Shown: positions 1 through 10,900 of the stretch, piece by piece
Numbering within the stretch: position 1 is the first letter of the stretch
Layout of the letters: every line of letters starts with the position of its first letter
Assembly (NCBI GenBank): GCA_905221605.1
Contig: CAJNDS010002187.1
Location: forward strand, 64,001 to 95,000
Source: Symbiodinium natans
Taxonomy: Eukaryota > Sar > Dinophyceae > Suessiales > Symbiodiniaceae
Direction of reading: 5' to 3'
DNA: 31,000 nt
Notes under the pieces: model-generated
What the model was told of the DNA's origin: nothing
Databases searched by the model: none
The model's input: only the letters and a program-made list of their open reading frames with translations
Translations under genes and position numbers: made by a program

Positions 1-2
1 TA

Positions 3-292
3 ACTGCAGCTAATCCTGACGACCCTCTCCGCCAGATTCCCCTGTATGCAAGTTCACCAAGTCCCTTCATAGGCATTTTTCGCCTCGTTGCTTCAAGCTT
101 CCCACCACCCGAGCGCCAAAGACTTCCACCGAAGGCCCCACATGAATGTAGACTTCCTGTGCCTCCTCCACGCCCTTGGAAACCTTTGCACTGTTTCCGC
201 AGACAGCTCCAGCGCGCCCATGCGGAACTGCGCAGTGAGAGTTCCCAGACAAACGCCCTGGAACCCCACACAAACCCCAAACCCTAAACCCT
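3..292 (+). other. Open reading island, possibly partial coding
   Basis: A frame starting at base 3 stays open for about 95 codons and ends at a TAA inside the first telomere-like repeat. Composition is GC-rich and non-repetitive, unlike what follows. Both strands have open frames here, so the strand is uncertain. I do not recognise a family. It may be an exon truncated by the window edge and running into intron repeat. Confidence 0.2.
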
Positions 293-790
293 AAAAGCCT
301 AAACCCTAACCCTTAGTCCCAAACCCTTATACCCCAACCCTAAAGCCCTTAATCAACCCTTCAACCTCAAACCCGAAAACCCTGAAATCCCAAAACCTTC
401 GAATCCTCAAGCCCTAAACCTTAAAACCCTACACCCCAAACCCCAAAAAACCTAACAACCTAAACCTTAAACCCTAAACCTCTAGAGTCTAAACCACAAA
501 CCCTAAACCCCACAAAACCCCTAAACCCCGAAAACCGCTCAGAAAGAGTCCGAGGATGCCACTGCTGGGATTCCCTTTGGCCGCGCCGGCCATTTACCTT
601 CAGACCCTGTCGCCTGGCTGAGCTCTTAGGATTTCGGGCTTCGGGTTTCGGGTGTCGGGTTTTGGGTTTTGGGTTTGGGGTTTGGGGTTTGGGGGGGGTT
701 TAGGGTTTAGGGCTAGGGCTTTGGGGTTTAGGGTTTGGGGTTTGGGGTCTGGGGTTTAGATTGCAGTTTCTGGTTTGGGGTTTACAGGGT
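282..790. repeat. Degenerate telomere-like arrays with one unique island
   Basis: 282-537 is a decayed CCCTAAA array with many substitutions. 540-640 is a unique island with no recognised protein. 653-790 is G-rich, mostly TTTGGGG and TTTAGGG units, so the array flips strand across the island. Confidence 0.85.
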
Positions 791-843
791 ATAGGCGGGA
801 ATTCGGGAACTCAGCACCTAAGCCTGGCTCCCTGCAAAGAAGC

Positions 844-1070
844 CAAACCCCAAACCCCAAACCCCAAACCCCAAACCCCAAACCCCAAACCCCAAACCCC
901 AAACCCCAAACCCCAAACCCCAAACCCTAAACCCTAAACCCTAAACTTCCTAAACTTCCTAAACTTCCTAAACTTCCTAAACTTCCTAAACTTCCTAAAC
1001 TTCCTAAACTTCCTAAACTTCCTAAGCTTCCTAAACTTCCTAAACTTCCTAAACCCTAAACCCTAAACCA
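844..1070. repeat. CCCCAAA array passing into a CCTAAACTT 9-mer array
   Basis: About 12 near-perfect CCCCAAA units run into three CCCTAAA units and then about 12 copies of a 9-bp unit CCTAAACTT (about 940-1050), one of which carries AAGCTT. Two CCCTAAA units close the block. Tandem amplification of a mutated telomere-type unit is visible directly. Confidence 0.92.
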
Positions 1071-1760
1071 AGAGGGAGAGGCTTGGCCTGCCGCTCGAGC
1101 CCAACGGAGCGTGTGCCCTGCAAGTCCAATGCAGCTCTGCCTGTGCGGCTGGGATTTTGGTTTTAGGGTTTAGGGTTTAGGGCCTTTAGGGTTTAGGGTT
1201 TAGGGTTTAAGGCCTTTAGGGCCTTTAGGGCCTTTAGGGCCTTTAGGGCCTTTAGGGCCTTTAGGGTTTGGGGTTTAGGGTTTAGGGCCTTTAGGGTTTA
1301 GGCTTAGGGTTTAGGGTTCAGGGCCTTTAGGGTTTAGGCCCCACACCATGGGCCTGCCTGGCCTCCCGACAGTGATGGTTTCCCAGTCACTAAACCCTAA
1401 GCCCTCCAAGCGCTACAAGCCCTAGAAGCCCTAAACCTTACCACGCATCGAAAGCACGAGATCCAACCCAGAGTCGTGCCCCGAGGTATGTGTATTGCCT
1501 CCCAGCTGCAGAGATGGGGTCGCAGGTTTAGGGTTTAGGGTTTGGGGTTTAGGTTTTGGGGTTTAGGGTTTAGGGTTTTCGGGTTTAGGGTTTTAGAGTG
1601 AAGGTTTTCGGGACCCGAGACAGAGGTCGCACACTTCTCAGGGCTCTTTCGATGTTGTGAGGGGAGAAGGTGCACGCACGAAGTCTCAGCCCCTTTACCG
1701 GAAGAACTCCCTCCCCCCTATCCCAATCTCCAACAATCCCAAACTCCAAGAACGTCAAGC
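1071..1760. repeat. G-rich arrays incl. GGCCTTTAG 9-mer, with unique islands
   Basis: 1071-1156 is a unique GC-rich island with an open + frame and no recognised family. 1157-1345 is TTTAGGG plus a tandem 9-mer (unit GGCCTTTAG, about 1210-1265). 1346-1525 and 1599-1762 are unique islands. 1526-1598 is a short TTTAGGG array. The islands may be 5' exons of the acyltransferase gene, but I could not chain them. Confidence 0.75.
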
Positions 1761-1762
1761 CC

Positions 1763-1918
1763 CAAACCCTAAACCCTAAACCCTAAACCCTAAACCCGAA
1801 ACCCGAAACCCGAAACCCGAAACCCTAAACCCTAAGCCCTAAGCCCTAAGCCCTAGGCCCTAGGCCCTAAACCCTAAACCCTAAACCCGAAACCCTAAAC
1901 CTAAACCTTAAACCCTTA
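1763..1918. repeat. CCCTAAA array with CCCGAAA and CCCTAAG variants
   Basis: C-rich telomere-type units appear in blocks of identical variants (CCCGAAA about four times, CCCTAAG about four times), suggesting local slippage or recombination rather than random decay. Confidence 0.88.
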
Positions 1919-1992
1919 GCGTCGAGTCTGGTCACTGCAGAAGCGCCCGCATGTGGCCCTAAACCCTAAACCCCTATACCCTAAGCCGCAAG

Positions 1993-4900
1993 GTATGCTC
2001 GCCACTGCGATGCTGATGCACCGGCTCTTGCCGGCGTTTTTCGGTGTGGGAGCTCAGCTAGGGTTTAGGGTTTAGGGTTGAGGGTTTAGGGTTTAGGGTT
2101 TAGGGTTTAGGGTTGAGGGTTTAGGGTTTAGGGTTTAGGGTTTAGGGTTCTTGGAGTCTGGGATTGTTGAAGTTCAGGGAGAATATGGGGGGCGTAGGTA
2201 TTCCCTTGTGGTCCGTATATATTTTTTCCGTAATCACTCCCTAAACCCTAAACCCTAAACCCTAAACCCTAAACCCTAAACCCTAAACCCTAAACCCTAA
2301 ACCCTAAACCCCAAACCCCAAACCCTAAACCCCAAACCCTAAACCCTATTCTAGAGACCGCCTGGAAGGCAGACAGGGGTTTCGGGTGTCGAAGCCCCGG
2401 GAACTCCCATGTCCCAGGCATCGACACGGTGGACTCAATGCAGACACCTCTGCTTCTTTCGGTGTCTGAGCTGCGTTCGGGTTCAGGGTTCAGGGTTCAG
2501 GGTTCAGGGTTCAGGGTTCAGGGTTCAGGGTTCAGGGTTTAGGGTTTAGGGTTTAGGGTTTAGGGTTTAGGGTTTAGGGTTTAGGGTTTAGGGTTCGAAC
2601 AGGGCAGGCCTTATAAACGCTAAGCCCTAAACCCGGCACCGCAAACCCTGAACCCTATACCTTGACGGCCAAGGTTTCGCAAGCCACCCTGAATTACTCA
2701 CCCCTAACACCCCAACAACCACCCCAAAAGCCCTACCCTAAACCCTAAGCCCTAAACTCTAACATCTTAACCCTAAAACCCCTAAAGCCCTAAACCCTAA
2801 ACCCTAAACGCTAACCTTAAATCCTAAACCCTAAGCCCTAAACCCTAAACCCGAAGCCCTAAACTCTAGAACCCTAAACCCTAAAAAGCCCAGGTGTCGA
2901 TTCGCGAGTTTTGGGGCCGAAGATGGAACCTCGCGTCTTGGTCGAAATGGGCTCGGGCGTTGGACTTCGAGGAGCGTAACCCCTGAACTCAATACTAGGG
3001 GGTTTAGGGTAAACCCCTAAACCCCTAAACCCTAAACCCCTAAACCCCTAAACCCCTAAACCCCTAAACCCCTAAACCCCTAAACCCCTAAACCCCTAAA
3101 CCCCTAAACCCCTAAACCCCTAAACTCCTAAAGCCCTAACCCCTAGACCCCTAGACCCCTAGACCCCCAAACCCCTAAACCCCTAAACCTCTAAACCCCT
3201 AAACCCCTAAACCCCTAAACCCCTAAACCTAAGAGGGACGTCTTCCACACAAGCATGTATGCGGACATGTCTCTCTAAGTGATGGAACTTAATCCCTCAA
3301 CCCTCCACCCTAAAGCCCTAAACCTCCACCATCCCTGTAAGGGGCTATCTTAAGCCCCATCGGGTTCGAAAGGGTTTAGGGCCTGTAGGGCAGGGCCCAC
3401 TTCTTCAGACTTCTTCCTACCATGATAGGAGAGCCTCTTGTTGGTTTTTGGGCGGGGGAGGGGGGGGGGTTAGGGTTCAGGGTTTAGGGATTAGGGATGA
3501 GGGTTTCAGGGTTTAGGGTCTAGGGTTTAGGGCTAAAGGGAACCACACTTCAGGGAAGTCACCCCCCCCTAACATGCCCCCACTTTGATAACCTGTTGAG
3601 TCGGAGGGTTGGGTATGATTTCAGCTTCGGGCGGCTTTCCCACACACCCTAAAACCCTGAGAGCTAAACCCCAAACCGCACCTGCTAAACTAAATTTTCG
3701 AAGCTTTGGGCGTCCTGCGAGGTGGTTCATCGCCTCATGAAGCGAACGTTCTTCGTCCCACTGGCAGGTGCCCAGTTGAGATTTTAGGCTTAAGGGATAC
3801 GCTTTTTGGGTTTTTACGGTTTTAAAGAGTTTGGGGGTGTCAGGGGTTAGGGGTTTGGGGTTTAGGGGTTTGGGAGCTTGATGGCAGGCCTAGGTTTTCT
3901 ATCCGCGTAGTTCAGGGTATCAAGATGAGACTCCAGAACCTCAACCGAGGCCCTAAACCCCAAACCCCAAACCCCAAACCCCAAACCCCAAACCCCAACC
4001 CTAAACCCTCAAACCCTAAACCCTCAACCCTATACGGGGGGCAACCGAAGGGGGACGAGAAACCGAACAGTCAACCCCAACAGAAACCCTTGATTTCCCT
4101 GGATCAACCACACAACAAACCCAAACCACAGGGCACTCACCTTTTACTACCAGGCACATGGCCCAGTCTTGAGCCAAAATGGTTTTCGGGGTTCATTAAC
4201 CCTTCCAACTCCCAACACTAACTCTTTTCTACAATACCAGCAGCAGCTCCGCACTCCCCCTGTCCTAGGATTTCCTAGGGCACGTTGGAGGTGCAGATCC
4301 TGGGCCAAAAACCACCGTTTAGGCAGCAGCCAGCTGCTTGAAATGCACATTATGGTTTTACGTCTTCCAGGACGACCCTTCAGCTCATTGGCCGAATCCC
4401 TTACCATTGAGGATTTCTTCACCTCGAACTTGAAAAAGTTTACGTTCCAGCGGCCCGTTCCTCACCAAGGAACTCAGCATTCACCACCCAGCCATCCTTG
4501 AGGCAATGCTTGCAAAGCGTCTTAGCCCTGGGCTGTGAATATCGCAGAACATCACAATCACTGCTTGCGTGCATACAGTTCCCACCCACTGTTGTATACA
4601 GAGTGGCACTCGCAGGAATAACCACCACTTTCTTGATCCACAGCCATTTGTACAGCCGCCGAAAGAGGCACCATGTCAATTCCCAGATTATGATTGCTGC
4701 CACCAAATACGCAACAAGGTCTGAATTGTTGATAACCATTTCAATACCTTGAGCCAGAACCATAACCGTAGATGTATTGGCGACCTGGCACACCCCTTCT
4801 TCTGAGCAAAAGAAACCAGCAGCTGACACTTCTTCTCCACCTGTTGCCATCCCTTGCAGGGATGCAGCCACCATCATGACCGCCATTGCAAGAGAGGCCC

Positions 4901-7900
4901 TTTTCAAGTCAGTTCCTTGCACTAACAGTTGGAGACCCCAAAGTGCCTTTTGCTTTGCATAAACCTGTCCACTCATCAATTTTGTCAACAGATCAGCAAT
5001 CATATACTCACCACGAAGATGCGCTATCACCATGTAACCACGGTCCACCAGAGACCTGACACCAGCTGCTCGAATTCTCAGGTGTCTTGTTCTCCAGCTA
5101 CCAGCAGGATATTGAATGATTGAGCACGTCGAAACCGAATCTGTATACAGCACTTTTTGCAGCGATTCTTCACCAGTTCCCACCAAAGCGGCAATTATAG
5201 GGGTACACGACTGAATCATCGTTGCTCCCTCTATAGACGCATGCAATTCAGCTTCAGCAGTGCTCAAAGCCACCGTTGATTGTCTCTGCGTTGCCCACAT
5301 CACTGGACAATCACCCCAAACCACCACCGCTCCTGAGTGGCTCTTTTCGTTTTCCCCCGCTGCAAAGCTAGCATCCGCGTAAGACTCCACCACCTTGACG
5401 CCTCGCCCATAACGCAACACCTCATTCCTTTCTTTTTCGCATGTTGCGATTGCACCAAACGTCAGGCCTAACGTTGGAGTTGCAGCAAGGTATCGAAATA
5501 CCTCCTCAGCCTTTTTAACCACAAATCGCGGCCTTCGGGATGTCCACAAAGACAACTGGCTTGTGCAGAAAGCCAAATCAGGTCGAGTTTTGATTGCCAC
5601 CCAGAGGAACTCCCCTACGGCACCTTGAGCCGCTCGCAAGGAGGGAATATCCACCTCCTCTTCTTCACCTGGAGTTTCTTTCACCATTGGCAGGTTACTA
5701 CCTTTTCCAGTTTCATCAATCTGATACCCTCTTCGGTTCAGCAAATCTCTCACGAAGTCCTCCTGGTTGAGAAAGAAGCTGCCATTTCGATACCAGATTT
5801 GGACACCCAAAAACTTCAGGAATCCATCACCACAGCCTGGACCACAGAACTCGGGTTCAGAAGTTTTCCACTCCTTCCTGATCTGTTCCAAGGCTTCCCG
5901 GAGCACTGTCATAGTCCCAGCCATCAAAAAATCATCCACGTAAAGACCCATTGTCCCTACCAACTTGCTTGCACCTTCCGGCTTCTCTTGTGCCATAATA
6001 AGGAACAGACTTGGGTCTGCATTGGACCTCTGAAAGCTCATTGCTTGTCCATCCTTTGACACCCAAGACATGCCTTGAAGACGTTGGTCTCGCCACTCCA
6101 CCCATGCTGCAGGACTTTCGGCCAAACCGTACAAGGCCTTCCTCACAATCCACCGCTCCTCTTTTGTGCAAAGACCCAATTTCACCGCCGCCCTTGGGGG
6201 CTGCACCACCACCAAACGCCCTTCTCTTTGCGCCCTATTCATCGGCGCCGTCAGAAAAGCTTTGGAGATGTCTAAGCCAGCGATGATCCACACCATATGT
6301 GCTGCGTGCCTCACTTGACACCTAAATGTAGTTGAATCTAAACCTGGAGCGTACAGCGAGTGACGACTGAGGGACCTTGGCCCTTCGTATTCTGTAGCTG
6401 CCGTTGACGAAATAAAGTTCCCACATGCACAGATACGGGCACGCCTCCTCCCTGTCCCTTGCTTTCGGGTAAACACCACCAGACTGGGAACGTACTCAAT
6501 CACCGGTGCATTAGGCTCTTCCGCCAATTTGTCCAACTTTTCTTGAGTTGTTGGTTCCACCACCTCCAACTCTTTAACCAAAGACTTCACCTCGTCCGAC
6601 AATGAATCCCTCCACTTTTCCAGCTCTTGCATGGCTTCTTGTGTAGGAATCGTTTTTGTTTGCAGGAACTCAACCTCCTCTGCTGCCTCCAGCGCGGTAT
6701 TCTCCTGTACCACCTGCTGAACTTGAGCTGCTTTGACCAAAAACCTCGAGAGCTGTTCCTCAGCCCTTTTTGCTTTAACCAGCCATTCTCTAGTCTCTGA
6801 TCCTTTTTCCTCATTCGACTCATTGGCCGATCCATGGAACTCGTCCAAAATGCAACATTCCTGTTCAGCAATTAGGCGTCGAATACTCAAATGCTCCTCT
6901 AGAGCCCATTGATGCGCTTCGAACACAGCATAGTCTACCTCCTCTGCAAGGTCGTCCAGCGAGGTTTCTCTCAGCGTCATTTTTAACCATTTCCTTGTTT
7001 CACCTTCTTCAGCTTGTGGTTCCGGAAGAGGAAACTTGCATTGGAGAAGATAGCACCTATCCTTGTAGCTCAAACGCTCCATAAAAGCAGGTGTGTACCC
7101 TGTCAAGGATACTCTGTTCCCTTTCCAAGGCATAGGACCATGCAGTTTTCTCGGAAAGAACGACATGAAGTTCCAGTGGATATCCACCAATTTTCCAGGT
7201 AAGACTTTCTTCCCATAGGATTGCTCCACCACTTCAGCTCCTTCCTCCAAAACCTTTTCATCCTCTACCCACAGCTGACCCTCTTTATAGTCACCAAAGC
7301 CACACACATAATTGCAGCAATGCTTTTCATTGTGACTATCCCTATGCAATGATACCGGAGCATTGCACGAGATCTGAAGAGCAGAAAATTTGGCTTCAGG
7401 ATTGTGGTGCCTCACGAATGATGTCAAATAACGACATAGCCATGGCCTTCGATGGGTCTCTTTTGTAATACCACACACTCCGCCATGAGTATAGTGGCCC
7501 AACACCAGAGCTCGCGTGCTTGTGCACCAATTGTTGATACCACCTCTCCGATTCACCCTCTTTGGGTATACAATCCCTTCCAAAAGCTCCTCACAGTCCA
7601 CGTAATCATACATAGACCTTTCATACATTGACTTGGCTTTTTGTTCTTCTTTTTCCAACTGTGTTCCATCCTCGGCAGTCTCACTTTTGCAGACCAAATA
7701 AGCATTTTCATGAGGAGAACAGCATGTCGGCCAATACTCATCACCAGGAACATTGTCCTCAACATCTGCATTTTCTTCCAGCTCCCCCAAACCCTGCATG
7801 TCATCCTCGAAAATTTCTAAGGGCGGACTCTCCCCCCGCTTGCGAAGCAAGCGCAAAGAGCCCACATGACCACGCAGTGAAGAGGCCGGGCTTTTTTCCT

Positions 7901-10900
7901 TTAACCGACGGTGAGCTGGAGGATCGCGAGGCGGAGGTAAAGGAGGACCTTCCTCATCAGCGAACCGAAGCGCTGGTTTTTTCCCCTTGAGACGATGCTC
8001 CGGAGGAGAAGGCTCCTGTTCTTCTACCACCCCTTCCAGCTCCAATGCAGGCGGTTCCTTTATATTGGAAAAAATCGTAGTGCAGGGAAATAACACCAGT
8101 TCATCCGGATCTTTGGCAGTCCCTTGAGCTTCCACCCAATAACCACCAGGTAGGTCATCGCATGGACCCAAAAGAAGCGCGGGCTGCGTACGATCGACCC
8201 ATTGCCGACCTTTCTTTGTTCCATCCGGACCCAGCAACTCCCACGGACGACGTTTGACTTGAATCTGAGCACCAAAGGGAAGCAATGCTTTCGGTTTCAA
8301 ACCCAACTCCCTTTCAGCTTTCTGCCACCGTAACATTGACCAATGGCGAGCAGCCAGTGCCCAATACGCCGGCCCGAGTCGCGCCTCCTTTAAGAGCGAC
8401 CTCACACCACGTTTGAATAAACCCACACATGCTTCAACGCGCCCATTTGTTTGCGGGACTCCAGGATCACCAGTGGTCCTATATATCAGACGAGTTTCAC
8501 AAAAGGACCGGAAGCGTGCATTGACAAACTCCCCCGCTCGATCTGAGTGGATTCTCAACGCCGGATACCCATGTCTCTGCAAGCGCACCATCATTCTTTG
8601 AACCGCTGACAAAACAGTTGTTTGCTGTTTATCCACAATCGGCTCCACCATAACGAAGTTGATCATACGGACAGGTTGGGTCAAATGGTCCCTCAGTTCC
8701 TTCCAGGATTTTTCAGAAGCTTGGATTTTCAACACCTCTGCCTCCAGAACTGGTGCAGGTTCCACCGGTGCAGAGTCTTCCTCTTCGAAGTTCGCGACGG
8801 CATCGCCTAACCATTCTCCAACACCAGCACCTTCATCTGCCACCTGATCTTCCACCTCATCCGCATCTTCCTCCTTTTCAAGAGGGCGACCCACATTGGG
8901 ATCCAACATTGGAAATTGATACACACCAATAACAGCGTGTCGTGGCTTCTGCTGGTGAGCATCCTTTGAACACTTGTATGGACCTGCTAAGTCCAATGAT
9001 AAAGTGTAAGCATCCCCATGTTTCCGCCTCAAATGGCGACGCTCTTTTCCAGCGGCAGACACACAAATTTGACAATCACGTCTGAAAGGAATATGCCCCC
9101 TTAGGCAATGGTCACGGAAAGCTCGCTCCTCCGTTGTCAGCCTCCGTAACGTCCCTTCTCGTTCTTCCTTTTTTAACACCATAGCTTCCCGTTCAGCATC
9201 GCTCTCATGCAACCATTGTGCCAACCTGTGACGTATTCTTTTAACCAATCCAAACGCCCATCGCGCCCATATGGAGGATTGTCCAATACGTTCTTCCAGG
9301 GTAGAAGCGAATGTTGCCGACCACGGAACAACCACGCGAACCTGTTCCAACGATTCCCACAGTTCCATATCAGACACCAGGAAAGTCGTAGGTTTCACCA
9401 GAGCATGTCCCAATGCTCCTTGATCAAAATGTGCAGCGTACATTCCATAACGCTCACAAAAGCTTTTCACCTCTGGCCAACTCCAGAAGGTAGGACTTGA
9501 GAGCCCTTCCTGAGAACCATCCACCAGATCCTCAGCACTCAAGACCGTTTTGCCGTTCTGAGAGAAATCCTTCCCTATGAGTTCAGGGTCCCCAGGGCTT
9601 TCCATACCAAAGAAGACAGAACTCCCATTGATGACTTCAGCAGTTCCACACCTTGAATGCACCGCCACGTCATATAGGAAAAGCATCTTCAGAAGTAAAA
9701 CACCATCCTTTTGAGCTAATTCTTGATGTGGCCAAGGAAGACTCTTTAATCCCAACCGTTCAGGCCCACAGCGTCGGCGTAATACAGGTGGACCACCGTC
9801 TTCACCTCTCAACCTTGACACTGTCCTGCATGGAGGTCCTCCAACCACAGCAACCACCTTTCCTTCAGCCGCCAGATGCAGAAGATACTTCCAGACGCTC
9901 GAATTATGTAGGTCACCGCCTTTCTTCAAATCCAGCTCCAGTACCTCCACATCCCGACTGGGAAAATGCCATTTTTGTTTTCCCGAAAATAGGTGTACCA
10001 CCACCCTTTTTGCTCGTGCCAGCCGTCTCCTTTTATGACGGTTGAAAGGCAACGCCGCAATATCTCCACGTGGCAACAGCTCCATCAGCATATTTTCTGG
10101 TATATCCCCATAATACCACCGAAGAAATCGCCAGCATGCCTGGACGAACTCCTCCTCATTCGCTGACGCTGTCCGCGCTGCGCTTTGCAACGACGCTTTT
10201 ACAGCCACCTCGTTGTCCGTGTTCGGACACCCTTGAACCATACGTGCCACCTTCAATGCTTGCTTTGGTGAACACCAATCCATTTCATCAATGATCTGAA
10301 GCGCCACCTCCTTTTCCAAACAAGGGCACCCATTCAGATCACGAACGCGAAGTTCTCCCAGAACAGGATGTGAGGCTGTGCACTTGCCACCACGCCACTG
10401 AACTCTGAGACCAACCAAGGCGCTCGCTTTGCCAATTGGCACTAGTGGATCTACCATTTCAGGAGTTACCAGGGTCCCACCTGGGGTAATACACATCTCC
10501 CGAGATCCAACAGCTAAAGACACCAACACCTTTTGCTGCGGAAGCTGTTCTCCAGGACGAAGTGATCTGAGAGGATGTGATGCTCCCGAGTCCAACATGC
10601 CCATTCCCGAACACTCATTGGTGTCAGAAACCCTGGCCACATGTAGAACGCATACTCCTCGGCCTTCTCCCTGCTTCGGCAACAACGTGGCATCAGACGA
10701 ACCGACTCCACAGTCCGCCCTTCCATTCCTCCATTGAGAATGGGACAAAGACGCACGCTGCCTTTCAGCATGCAAAACCATTTTCTCAGCTGTTTTGTAA
10801 TCCATAACCAAACAGCCATGTTCAAACCATAAGAGTTGGTCCAGCGAAGATTTTGCACTCACGTGACACATCCCATTGATCACGGTGAGGTTCGCCCCAA

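Noticed and set aside
282-1070. CRISPR array
   Set aside because: Repeats are 7-9 bp head to tail without unique spacers, and the genome is eukaryotic.
282-3235. A true chromosome end
   Set aside because: Arrays occur in both orientations, are interrupted by coding islands, and continue to base 31000; they are interstitial.
4440-4900. A classical retroviral-type env gene
   Set aside because: There is no separate frame, signal peptide or furin-like site; the membrane segments are fused in frame to Pol, so I report only an envelope-like possibility.
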